From positions 310,001 through 374,000 of the forward strand of contig DYIU01000001.1 in the NCBI GenBank assembly GCA_020723485.1: a DNA stretch of 64,000 nucleotides. The letters are read 5' to 3'. Position numbers and translations under genes: made by a program. Of this stretch, positions 18,009 to 25,742 are shown piece after piece (within the stretch, counting starts at the first letter, position 1; every line of letters begins with the position of its first letter). The DNA comes from Acidimicrobium ferrooxidans (GTDB lineage Bacteria > Actinomycetota > Geothermincolia > Fen-727 > Anoxymicrobiaceae). The notes under the pieces are model-generated. The model saw only the letters and a list, made by a program, of their open reading frames with translations. It had not been told where the DNA came from and searched no databases.

Positions 18009-18296
18009 ATGCCAGGACTTCTCAGGGGTATGGCGAGGACCGCCGTAATAGCGGGTACCGCCACTGCTACATCTAACGCCGTCAACCGGAGGCAGGCCGA
18101 GAAGAACGTGCGCGCCTACGATCAGGCGGGCCAGCAGGTGTACGCGGAGCAGGCCCCCCAGATGGCTGCTCCTCCCGCGGGTGGTGGCACTGACGACAAG
18201 CTGGAACAGCTCGAGCGGTTGGGACAGCTCAAGGCGCAGGGAATCCTCACCGAGGAAGAGTTCCAGCAGCAGAAGGCCGCCATACTGGGACAATAG
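18009..18296 (+). CDS. SHOCT domain protein
   Basis: 95 aa. The N-terminus is a short basic, Ala/Thr-rich segment (RTAVIAGTATATSNAVNRR), followed by a Gln/Ala-rich linker and a C-terminal SHOCT domain (LEQLERLGQLKAQGILTEEE). Proteins of this architecture are common in actinobacteria beside DUF6325 genes. AAGGAGAG lies before the ATG. It is the last gene of the 17086-18296 operon, and a palindromic, GC-rich stretch follows before the convergent DUF308 gene. Confidence 0.85.
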   Translation: MPGLLRGMARTAVIAGTATATSNAVNRRQAEKNVRAYDQAGQQVYAEQAPQMAAPPAGGGTDDKLEQLERLGQLKAQGILTEEEFQQQKAAILGQ

Positions 18297-18307
18297 CGAT
18301 AGCGCCG

Positions 18308-18360
18308 TCCGCCGGCGGATACATAAAGATAGTCCCTGTGCGCGCCGGGCGCCGGCGCAC
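18308..18360. terminator. Candidate bidirectional terminator
   Basis: Between the convergent genes ending at 18296 and 18366 lie a perfect 12-bp palindrome (TCCGCCGGCGGA, 18308-18319) and a hairpin with arms GTGCGC (18338-18343) and GCGCAC (18355-18360). Neither has a U tract, as is common in high-GC genomes. Confidence 0.45.
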
Positions 18361-18365
18361 CGGTC

Positions 18366-18917
18366 CTATGCCGTCAGTTCTTTCTCGAGCTTCCGCGCCG
18401 AGAACGCCATCACGAACCGCAGGATGCCGCCTACGAACAGGAAGATGCTCAGGATTACGATGATGGCGTAGACGGTCTCGAGCGGCAGGGCCAGCAGCAG
18501 GATGCCCAGGATGATGTTGATGACCCCGGCGGCCGCGACCCAGCCCCTGCCGGACTTCGCCGGCATCTCGATGCCCCCCACCAGCTCGATCGTTCCGGCG
18601 ATTATCGACCAGACGGCTATCAACACTATGACGAATGTCAGCGTGAAGCCCGTCTTGGCGAGCAGCAGGATACCGATCAGGATGCTCACGAGTCCCCTGA
18701 CCAGCATGAAGGCCATCTTCTCTTTCCTGGCAAGGAGCACGAACGCGACAACGGTCTCGATGACGCCGATGACGAGCGCCAGTATCCCGACCAGGTAAGC
18801 GAGCACCTTGATCGTCGAGGCCGGCCAGACCAGGAGCACAATGCCGAAGGCGATCATCAGCACCCCTGTTATAAGGAACGACCACCAGTTCTTTACCCCG
18901 ATGTAGACCTCGTCCAT
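18366..18917 (-). CDS. DUF308 / HdeD-family membrane protein
   Basis: 183 aa with six membrane helices in three hairpins, the same plan as the protein at 11662-12228 but clearly diverged. The N-terminus (DEVYIGVKNWWSFLITGVL) is typical of HdeD proteins. AAGGAG precedes the ATG. It faces divergently the 19132 gene across 214 nt. The duplication of this family inside a 7-kb stretch suggests a general envelope-stress role for the region (inference). Confidence 0.86.
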   Translation of the reverse strand: MDEVYIGVKNWWSFLITGVLMIAFGIVLLVWPASTIKVLAYLVGILALVIGVIETVVAFVLLARKEKMAFMLVRGLVSILIGILLLAKTGFTLTFVIVLIAVWSIIAGTIELVGGIEMPAKSGRGWVAAAGVINIILGILLLALPLETVYAIIVILSIFLFVGGILRFVMAFSARKLEKELTA

Positions 18918-19131
18918 CCCCGCTCCTTTCGAGCCGGTGCCTTCCCGGCCTCACTCGACCTTCTCCTTTGAACAATAGTTCTTTGCCGGACGATGCTTTC
19001 CCCTTGTAGGACGGCCGGATTTTATGCTCATCATCTTGCGGAACCGACCTGTTGCTGATACTGATATTCGAAGCGACTGTAAGACAGCCCGGGTCCGCAG
19101 CGAGAAGAGCCGTCGTAGGGAGGTCATGTTG

Positions 19132-19785
19132 ATGATCGCCGGCAGTGACGTAAGTGATGAGAAGATACGCCGCCACCACAACTGGATAGAGATAATCTCG
19201 GCGATACTCCTTGCCCTGGCCACCATCGCTTCCGCGTGGAGCGCCTACCAGGCGACCCGTTGGCACGGCGTGGAGGCCAGGAGCTTCTCGGATTCGAACA
19301 CGACCAGGATCTACTCGGCCGAGGCTCAGGACAAAGCCAACCAGCAGATAGCGATAGACGCGGCGATATTCTCGGACTACGCATACGCATACTCCGAGGG
19401 GGCCATACCACTGCTCACTTTCTACGAGACCCACCTGTTCAGCCCGGAGATGCAGGCCGCTGTCGATGCGTGGAAGGTCACGGACCCGCTGGCCAATCCC
19501 AATGCCCCACGAACACCGTTCGAGATGGATGAGTATAAGAATCCCAGCGGGGAGAGAGCGCTGAAGCTAGAGCGCAAGGCCCAGGAACAGGTGGACAGGG
19601 CCAGGGAGGCCATCGACCACGCCGACCGGTACATAATGCTTACGGTCCTCTTCGCCACGGTCCTCTTCTTCGCCGGTATTTCTACGAAGTTCAGCACTCT
19701 CTGGATAAAGTACTCACTGCTCGTCGCGGGCGGGCTGCTGTTCGCGGGTTCTCTCGTAGTTCTGCTTCTGCAGCCGTTCGCCTGA
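19132..19785 (+). CDS. DUF4337-like membrane protein
   Basis: 217 aa. Membrane helix at about residues 20-38 (EIISAILLALATIASAWSAY), a 110-residue soluble segment rich in Ala, Glu and Arg with coiled-coil character near ERKAQEQVDRAREA, then two C-terminal helices. The AYQATRWHGVEA stretch after the first helix is typical of DUF4337-like proteins. Two ATGs lie 6 nt apart; the second (19132) is chosen because GGGAGG is only 2 nt before the first. Function unknown. Confidence 0.7.
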   Translation: MIAGSDVSDEKIRRHHNWIEIISAILLALATIASAWSAYQATRWHGVEARSFSDSNTTRIYSAEAQDKANQQIAIDAAIFSDYAYAYSEGAIPLLTFYETHLFSPEMQAAVDAWKVTDPLANPNAPRTPFEMDEYKNPSGERALKLERKAQEQVDRAREAIDHADRYIMLTVLFATVLFFAGISTKFSTLWIKYSLLVAGGLLFAGSLVVLLLQPFA

Positions 19786-19816
19786 GCCTGCGGTAAGCTC
19801 GGGCCGGGCTCTGCAC

Positions 19817-20899
19817 TCAGTCGCCGAACGACGTGCCGACAGCCCTGGCGGTGCTGACAAGGTCACCGTCCGGCGGCACCGTCTTCCGCGCGGCCACCGC
19901 CTCAGCTATCGGCACGTGGCCGATATCCGGTGTCCGCAAGGAGGTCATCATACCGAACTTTCCGTCCAGGATGAGCTCAACCGCCTTGACACCGAAGCGC
20001 GTAGCCAGGTTGCGGTCGAACGGGGAGGGTGAGCCGCCGCGCTGGAGGTGCCCCAGCACTGTGACCCTCGTCTCCAGGGAGGCCCTCGCCTCCACCTCGC
20101 GCGCCACCACCTCTCCGACCCCGCCCAGGATAGTCGTCCCCGCCGCGCTCACCCGGCTGACGGGCTCCCCGCCCGGGAGGACCGCGCCCTCTGCTACCAC
20201 GATGATGCTGAATCTCTTTCCGCGCTCCCGCCTCTCGGAGATGCTCGCCGCGATGCCAACGAATGTGAACGGTATCTCCGGTATCAGGATGACGTCACCT
20301 CCGCCGGCCATGCCGGCCATCAACGCTATCCAGCCGCTGTTGCGCCCCATGACCTCCAGCACCATCACCCTGTGGTGAGACTCCGCGGTCGTATGGAGTT
20401 TGTCGATGGCCTCGGTCGCGGTTATGACCGCCGAGTCGAACCCGAAGGTGACGTCCGTGCCGCCCACGTCGTTGTCTATCGTCTTGGGCACTCCGACTAC
20501 CCGGGCACCCCTGTCGCTCAGTCCGAGAGCGATATGCAGGCTCCCATCCCCTCCAACGACGACCAGTGCCTCCACTCCCATCTTTTCGAGGTTCTCGAGC
20601 GCCACCTCGGAGCAGTCCTCGAATATGGGCTGGTCCCCCTCGTACCTGACACAGTAGTTGAACGGGTTGTCCCGGTTGCTTGTCCCGAGGATAGTCCCGC
20701 CCCGGGGCAGTATCCCGGTGACGTCCTTCTCGTCGAGAAGGCGCCAGAGCCCGTTCACCAGGCCCCCGAAGCCCTCCATGATCCCAACGACCTCCATCCC
20801 CGCGCCGTGAGCGGACCTAGTGACGGCCCTTATCACGGCGTTGAGGCCCGGGCAGTCGCCGCCGCCCGTGAGTATCCCGATACGCTTTATGGCGCCCAA
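19817..20899 (-). CDS. pfkA: 6-phosphofructokinase
   Basis: 360-aa glycolytic enzyme phosphorylating fructose 6-phosphate. Key motifs in order: GILTGGGDCPGLNAVI (nucleotide loop), GGTILGTSNRD, VGGDGS, PKTIDNDVGGTD (catalytic Asp) and MGRNSGWIA. The GGDGS Gly favours ATP over pyrophosphate, whereas the Lys in PKTIDND is shared with PPi-type enzymes; this mix is known in actinobacterial group III ATP enzymes. TTG at 20899 is chosen as start because AAGGAG lies 7 nt upstream and the glycine-rich loop follows at once; the frame is open further upstream but has no family match. Confidence 0.93.
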   Translation of the reverse strand: MGAIKRIGILTGGGDCPGLNAVIRAVTRSAHGAGMEVVGIMEGFGGLVNGLWRLLDEKDVTGILPRGGTILGTSNRDNPFNYCVRYEGDQPIFEDCSEVALENLEKMGVEALVVVGGDGSLHIALGLSDRGARVVGVPKTIDNDVGGTDVTFGFDSAVITATEAIDKLHTTAESHHRVMVLEVMGRNSGWIALMAGMAGGGDVILIPEIPFTFVGIAASISERRERGKRFSIIVVAEGAVLPGGEPVSRVSAAGTTILGGVGEVVAREVEARASLETRVTVLGHLQRGGSPSPFDRNLATRFGVKAVELILDGKFGMMTSLRTPDIGHVPIAEAVAARKTVPPDGDLVSTARAVGTSFGD

Positions 20900-21070
20900 C
20901 GAAGGCTCCTTCCTCTGCCTGCCCTTTCCAGTGCGGTGCAACAGGTTCCATCTTACCCGAGAAGCATTTCTTTCCTCCACGCGGGAAACCTTCAGGGGCG
21001 CGGGCCGGGGGGAGCGCCCCGTCAGGTGTAGAATACGGACGTCGGATCAGTCGAGCTTCAGGGGGAGAAC

Positions 21071-21778
21071 ATGGCGGGCGAAGTCCTCGTGAGCAGGCCA
21101 CAGCGCGGACCTGCAAGCGGCCTGGGGAAGTACGGTCACTTCGCCTCTGTCTGCCTGCTGTCCACCGCGGTGTTCCTGGTCCTTCTCCCGCGGGGCCCAC
21201 GGCCCGCTGAGGGGCCCGAGGAAGCCGTTGGACAGGTTGAGGATGCGGGGGCCCTTCACTACCTGACTTACGCAAACGCCGTGGTGATCACGCTGACCGC
21301 CGCCGCCTCTCTGGGCGGCTTGTTCAGATACCTCAGGAGTGAGCGCCCCGGAATCTCGTCCTTCTGGCTCGCGCTCGTGTGGGCTTACTGCGCGATGAAC
21401 GTCTTCGTATACGGCTCCCAGTTGGCACTGCCTTCGCTCAGCATGCGCGGTGAGGCGCTGCGGCTCGCCCCGTTCGTCCACAATCACAGGGGCTCGCTCG
21501 CCAGCAGGATGAACGCCGGGGCGTACGCCCTGGTGGGCATACCCTCTGTGGTGCTGGGCCTGCCGCTCCTCGGGCGGGGCGCTGTGGAGAATATCGGGGG
21601 AGTCGCGCTCGTCTCGAGCGCCGCTGCTGACGCCGTGGGCTTCGCCGGGGCTCTCACGGGGAACGAAAAAGCGGGTTTCGGCCTGATAGTCGGGGCGGCT
21701 TTCTTCCTTGTGGCGATTGCAGCCCTGGCCGTGATGTTCTTCGCCGCGAACAGCGCCGGAACGACTGTTAGGGATTGA
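21071..21778 (+). CDS. Hypothetical polytopic membrane protein
   Basis: 235 aa with six predicted membrane helices: about residues 22-40, 65-82, 96-118, 150-170, 175-195 and 205-228. The extracytoplasmic segment between helices 3 and 4 has LRLAPFVHNHRGSLASR. I do not recognise a family. GGGGGAGAAC precedes the ATG. The CDGSH iron-sulfur gene begins 10 nt after the stop, so the two probably share a transcript; whether this protein partners that Fe-S protein is unknown. Confidence 0.65.
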   Translation: MAGEVLVSRPQRGPASGLGKYGHFASVCLLSTAVFLVLLPRGPRPAEGPEEAVGQVEDAGALHYLTYANAVVITLTAAASLGGLFRYLRSERPGISSFWLALVWAYCAMNVFVYGSQLALPSLSMRGEALRLAPFVHNHRGSLASRMNAGAYALVGIPSVVLGLPLLGRGAVENIGGVALVSSAAADAVGFAGALTGNEKAGFGLIVGAAFFLVAIAALAVMFFAANSAGTTVRD

Positions 21779-21788
21779 GGGGGTATCC

Positions 21789-22460
21789 GTGGGAGTCCAG
21801 GACGACCGGGCGCTGAAGAAACCGACGCTCGAAGCGGAGCCGGACGGGCCGCTCCTCTACAAGAGAGAGGGTTATCCCGAGAGCGGCCGTATGTATGACT
21901 GGCGAGGCGACGAGATCGTGTGCGGTCCGGAAGCGGAGCTGTGCCGCTGCGGCGCGTCGAAGGAGATGCCGTTCTGTGACGGCTCGCACACCGAGGTGGG
22001 ATTCAGCGGCAGGAGGGAGACCGACAGGAGCAACGACCGGCGCCGTGACTATGTCGGTCGGCGGATAACGATCCACGACAACCGCTGCGTCTGCTCCCAC
22101 GCTCATTTCTGCGTGGACGAGCTGCCCGAGGTCTTCAATCCCGTCCGGAGGCCCTGGATAGACCCGGACGCTGCGGAGCCCGAGCGCATCATCGAGGTCA
22201 TCGAGAAATGCCCCTCCGGGGCCCTGAGCTACTCGGTGGACGGCGTGGAGCACAGGGACCTCGACCGGGAACCAGGGATAACGGTCTCCAGGGACGGGCC
22301 CTACTGTGTCGTAGGCGGCATCGAGGTCGCCGGCGAAGAGCCTCGCGGGGAAGAAGTGTCCCGGGAGCACTGCACCTGCTGCCGCTGCGGCTCCTCGCGC
22401 AACAAGCCGTTCTGCGACGGCAGCCATCACCGGGTCGGCTTCTCCGACCAGGCGGACTGA
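21789..22460 (+). CDS. CDGSH iron-sulfur protein with two CDGSH motifs and a central divergent ferredoxin domain
   Basis: 223 aa. Two CDGSH-type 2Fe-2S sites flank a central segment: CRCGASKEMPFCDGSH (about residues 54-69) and CRCGSSRNKPFCDGSH (about 200-215). The middle has CVCSHAHFC followed about 40 residues later by KCPSGAL, which matches a divergent 4Fe-4S (Fer4_19) domain. This mixed architecture occurs in bacteria as a soluble electron-transfer protein of unknown partner. The GTG start has GAGGGGG upstream. Confidence 0.9.
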   Translation: MGVQDDRALKKPTLEAEPDGPLLYKREGYPESGRMYDWRGDEIVCGPEAELCRCGASKEMPFCDGSHTEVGFSGRRETDRSNDRRRDYVGRRITIHDNRCVCSHAHFCVDELPEVFNPVRRPWIDPDAAEPERIIEVIEKCPSGALSYSVDGVEHRDLDREPGITVSRDGPYCVVGGIEVAGEEPRGEEVSREHCTCCRCGSSRNKPFCDGSHHRVGFSDQAD

Positions 22461-22487
22461 GCCCCTGGGCGCGCCCGACCTTCTGAA

Positions 22488-22496
22488 TGCTATAGT
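22488..22496 (+). promoter_or_regulatory. Candidate extended -10 promoter for glycerol kinase
   Basis: TGCTATAGT matches an extended -10 element, 60 nt before the glycerol kinase ATG. No good -35 is visible. It lies in the 95-nt gap after the CDGSH gene. Confidence 0.4.
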
Positions 22497-22555
22497 GTTC
22501 CTGCGACGCGCCTCCCGGTCGCGGGCCTGTTCCATCACGACAGCGGGGTGATGAG

Positions 22556-24121
22556 ATGAGCGAGCAATACATCCTGGTGAACGACGTCGGCACGACCGGC
22601 ACGCGCGCGGTGATCTACGACCACGAGACGAACGTGGTCATCGAGGAATATACCGAGCTGCCCCAGGTGTTCCCGAAGCCGGGCTGGACCGAGCAGGACC
22701 CCGTGGTCATCTACGAGAGGTGCGTCGATGTGACCCAGAAGGCCCTGGCGAAGGCCGGGGTCAAGGCCTCCCAGGTGGCGGCGCTGGGGATCGCCACCCA
22801 GAGAGCGACCAGTGTCCTCTGGGACCGCAACACGGGCGAGCCGGTGTACAACTTCATCACCTGGCAGGACACCAGGATGTCCGACGAGTGCGAGCGCATC
22901 AACAGGTCGGGGCTCTTCAGGACGCTCCACGTCGTCGGCGGCGCCTACGGGAAGATAGCGCCTCTCAGCAACGCGCTCAAGAAGAACGCCGTGGGAAAGA
23001 TGCTCATAGCCGCCGCTCACTTCAACATCACTCCCGCGATGTCCACCGCGCACGCCAGGTGGGTGCTCGACAACGTCGACGGCGCGGCGGAAAAGGCCGC
23101 GGCGGGCGACCTCCTGTTCGGAACGGTGGACACCTGGCTCGTGTGGAAGTACACCGGCGGCAGGACGCATGCCACCGACTTCTCGAACATCAGCGCCACG
23201 GGCATGTGGGACCCGTTCCAGATGAAGTGGAGCAGCAACCTCCTGAAGCCCTTCGGCCTTCCCGGGGGCCTGGTGCTGCCCGAGGTGAAGGAGACGAGCG
23301 GCGACTTCGGCTCCACGGAGCTCTTCGGCGACCCGATCCCCATAAAGAGCGTGGTCGCCGACCAGCAGGCGGCCCTCTTCGGCGACGCCTGCTTCGAGGT
23401 CGGGAACGTGAAGTGCACGAACGGCACCGGTACCTTCGTCGACATGAACACCGGTGAGGAAGCGATAGCCTCGATTCATAACATGACGCCGCTCATCGCG
23501 TGGAAGATGGATGGCAAGATCACCTACATGCTCGAGGGCATGATATCGAGCGCCGGCTCCTCCATCCAGTTCCTGCGCGACAACCTGGGCATAATCGAGA
23601 AGGCTTCCGACTCTGAGGCGTGCGCGTTCCGCGCCGAGGACACCGCCGGGGTCTACGTGGTGCCGGCGTTCACCGGCCTCACCGCGCCGTACTGGGACCC
23701 TTACGCCCGCGGCACGGTCATCGGGCTCACACGCGCGACGACGAAGGACAACGTTGTGCGCGCGACCCTCGAGTCGATTGCCTACCAGTGCAAAGACGTC
23801 GTCAAGGCGATGGAGGAGGACACCGGGATAGAGGTGAAGAGGGTAAAGTCGGACGGCGGGGCTTCGGCCAACGACTTCCTGCTGCAGTTCCTTGCCGACA
23901 TCCTGGACGTGGAGGTGGACCGCCCGGAGATCCTCGAGGCCACCGCCCTGGGAGCCGCTTATTTCGCCGGCATCGCGGCCGGGATGTGGAAATACCCCGA
24001 CGACATCCTCCGCATCCACAAGGTCGAGCGCGAGTTCAAGCCAGCCATGTCACCTGAAAAGCGTGAAGAGCTGTACTCGGGCTGGAAGAAGGCCGTCGAG
24101 CGCGCCTGCCACTGGGCCTGA
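22556..24121 (+). CDS. glpK: Glycerol kinase (FGGY family)
   Basis: 521 aa, the normal length for GlpK, which phosphorylates glycerol to glycerol 3-phosphate. Motifs: the phosphate loop NDVGTTGTRAVIYD at the N-terminus, ATQRATSVLWD and WQDTRM (substrate region), FGTVDTWLVWK, the second phosphate motif GTGTFVDMNTG, and the adenosine motif SDGGASANDFLLQ near the C-terminus. The residue after DVGTTG is Thr-Arg as in glycerol kinases. No glycerol facilitator or dehydrogenase is adjacent. The second of two close ATGs (22556) is in frame; GGGGTGATGAG precedes it. Confidence 0.92.
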   Translation: MSEQYILVNDVGTTGTRAVIYDHETNVVIEEYTELPQVFPKPGWTEQDPVVIYERCVDVTQKALAKAGVKASQVAALGIATQRATSVLWDRNTGEPVYNFITWQDTRMSDECERINRSGLFRTLHVVGGAYGKIAPLSNALKKNAVGKMLIAAAHFNITPAMSTAHARWVLDNVDGAAEKAAAGDLLFGTVDTWLVWKYTGGRTHATDFSNISATGMWDPFQMKWSSNLLKPFGLPGGLVLPEVKETSGDFGSTELFGDPIPIKSVVADQQAALFGDACFEVGNVKCTNGTGTFVDMNTGEEAIASIHNMTPLIAWKMDGKITYMLEGMISSAGSSIQFLRDNLGIIEKASDSEACAFRAEDTAGVYVVPAFTGLTAPYWDPYARGTVIGLTRATTKDNVVRATLESIAYQCKDVVKAMEEDTGIEVKRVKSDGGASANDFLLQFLADILDVEVDRPEILEATALGAAYFAGIAAGMWKYPDDILRIHKVEREFKPAMSPEKREELYSGWKKAVERACHWA

Positions 24122-24171
24122 AGCCCGTTCTTTTCTAAGCGTTCTCTCAGGTTTGCAGGCTTTAATGGTCC

Positions 24172-24190
24172 CCAACAATCCTGTTGGAGG
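24172..24190 (+). promoter_or_regulatory. Hairpin overlapping the ribosome binding site of the 24199 gene
   Basis: CCAACA (24172-24177) pairs with TGTTGG (24182-24187) around a 4-nt loop. The right arm overlaps the Shine-Dalgarno GGAGG (24186-24190). It could limit translation initiation, but the six-base stem is short. Confidence 0.3.
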
Positions 24191-24198
24191 ACGGGACC

Positions 24199-24633
24199 AT
24201 GAAGCCGAGAGGCGCAGTGATAGACCAGGGGCATGAGAACGCAGCCCGCGTCGACCGCCGGGAGTTTCTCATCCGGGGGGTGAAGCTCGCCGGGGCGGCG
24301 GCGGCGGCATCCTCGCTTGCAGCATTTGCGGCCTCGTGCGGCACCGGGGTGACAACGGCCCCAGCGGCCGGAACGACCACGGTCACGCCGCAGGCCGCTT
24401 CCCCCCAGGCGCCCGCCGCGGCGAGCCGGAACGTGGCCTCCGTAAACACGTCGACCTGCCGGGCCTATAATGGTCAGCGGTGCCTGATGTGCATGAGCGC
24501 GTGCCGTGAGAACGCCATCTACTCGCAGGACGGGCGCCCCGCCGTCGACAGCTCCAGGTGCACCGGGTGCGGCAAGTGCAGGTTCGCCTGCCCCACGAAT
24601 CCCGCGAGCATCAACGTTTCAGCGACCGGTTGA
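24199..24633 (+). CDS. Tat-exported ferredoxin-type lipoprotein
   Basis: 144 aa. A twin-arginine signal (DRREFLIRG, about residues 18-26) is followed by an Ala-rich hydrophobic stretch and a lipobox-like AASC, so a folded Fe-S protein would be exported and perhaps lipid anchored. A Thr/Ala/Pro linker follows. The C-terminal domain has CLMCMSACRENAI and CTGCGKCRFACPTNPA, sufficient for two 4Fe-4S clusters. It probably carries electrons outside the membrane; no catalytic partner is adjacent. The ATG at 24199 follows GGAGG with 8-nt spacing. Confidence 0.85.
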   Translation: MKPRGAVIDQGHENAARVDRREFLIRGVKLAGAAAAASSLAAFAASCGTGVTTAPAAGTTTVTPQAASPQAPAAASRNVASVNTSTCRAYNGQRCLMCMSACRENAIYSQDGRPAVDSSRCTGCGKCRFACPTNPASINVSATG

Positions 24634-24676
24634 ACCGGTCGCCCCCTGCGCTTCCCCCCCCAGGCGCGACACACAC

Positions 24677-24708
24677 GAACGGGGGCGGTCACGGGGCCGC
24701 CCCTGTTC
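24677..24708. terminator. Bidirectional terminator hairpin
   Basis: A 12-bp stem with one mismatch (24677-24688 with 24697-24708) and an 8-nt loop lies between two convergent genes and overlaps the stop of the minus-strand SDR. No U run follows. Confidence 0.5.
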
Positions 24709-25540
24709 ACTCCTTCACGCCGTACGCACGATCGGGCAGTCTCTTCCCCCGCCGCATGATAAACCTCGCGAGCCAGGGAGCGAACCGGTTGAGCTGGACC
24801 AGGAACCTGCCCAGCAAGGTAATTACGACGAGCGGCTTCTCCCGTTTTACCGATTCCACGATGAGCTCGCCCGCCCTCTCGGCGCTCATCACGTGTTTCT
24901 GAATGAAACCCGCCGCACCACGGAACTTCTCGCTCGAATAGCCGCGGAACCGCATCCTGTCGACGATATTGGTGCCAATGAGCCCCGGGCAGAAAGCCGT
25001 GACCCGGACGCCGGAGTCGAAGACCTCCTGGGCGAGGGCCTCGGACAGCGCCACCAGGCCGGCCTTCGTGGCGCAGTACGCTCCGATGAGGCCGAAGTGA
25101 TACAGCCCCCCAACCGACGCCACGTTGACCACGTGTCCGCACCGGCGCTCCGACATCGCCGGGACGAACCTGCGTATCAGATGGAACGGTCCGGAGAGGT
25201 TGACCCCCACTATCCACTCCCAGTCATCCAGGGTCATATCCACGGTCTCCGAGACGACGCAGACACCCGCCACATTGACCAGCACGTCGACACCGCCGAA
25301 ACGTTCCTCGACAGCGTCGACCAGTTCATTCACGCTCCGCGGGTCGGCCACGTCGCAGAAGTATGGCTCGCACTCGACGCCCATCTGCCTCATCTCGTCA
25401 GCGACGGCGGCCAGCTTGCTGCCGTCGATGTCCGCCAGCGCCAGTACCGCCCCTTCGCGGGCGAAGGCCCGAGCGGCGCCTCGCCCGATGCCGTCGGCGG
25501 CGCCGGTCACAAGGACCCGTTTGCTATTGAGCTCTCTCAA
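24707..25540 (-). CDS. Short-chain dehydrogenase/reductase
   Basis: 277-aa classical SDR: cofactor loop TGAADGIGRG, Asp of LADIDG (favouring NAD over NADP), NVAG, catalytic Ser in VASVGG and the YCATK Tyr-Lys pair. The C-terminal 45 residues are basic with a hydrophobic stretch (FLVQLNRFAPWLARFIM), suggesting membrane association. TTG at 25540 is chosen as start because CGGGAGG lies 6 nt upstream; a frame extension to 25753 has no family match. The substrate is unknown. Confidence 0.88.
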   Translation of the reverse strand: MRELNSKRVLVTGAADGIGRGAARAFAREGAVLALADIDGSKLAAVADEMRQMGVECEPYFCDVADPRSVNELVDAVEERFGGVDVLVNVAGVCVVSETVDMTLDDWEWIVGVNLSGPFHLIRRFVPAMSERRCGHVVNVASVGGLYHFGLIGAYCATKAGLVALSEALAQEVFDSGVRVTAFCPGLIGTNIVDRMRFRGYSSEKFRGAAGFIQKHVMSAERAGELIVESVKREKPLVVITLLGRFLVQLNRFAPWLARFIMRRGKRLPDRAYGVKE

Positions 25541-25633
25541 TGCGACCTCCCGAAAAATTAGTTCCATGACTGTTATCGGCGGAATCCCCCCGCAGCAGCA
25601 CGTTTCTACCGCACTGAGTTCCACCCCGCGTAG

Positions 25634-25666
25634 AATGCAACAAAACGACCTGAGCCCGATTTTGCG
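25634..25666. repeat. Degenerate REP-like element
   Basis: Contains GCAACAAAACGACCTGAGCC, matching the window consensus GCAACAAA-N2-GACCTGACCCC with a one-base change, followed by a partial inverted arm (ATTTTGC). It lies in the 202-nt divergent gap between the SDR and the FG-GAP protein, in which I see no gene. Confidence 0.7.
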
Positions 25667-25742
25667 CCTTGCCTTCCTTGACCGGGCTGATCGGGCGAAG
25701 GACACTAGCGGGGTGCGTACGTATTTCGGACTACGGCTCAGA

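Noticed and set aside
22535-24019. 494-aa minus-strand open frame opposite glpK
   Set aside because: Shadow; the plus strand has a complete glycerol kinase.
25679-25710. TTGACC as -35 of the FG-GAP gene
   Set aside because: At 17-nt spacing the -10 would be GACACT, a poor match.
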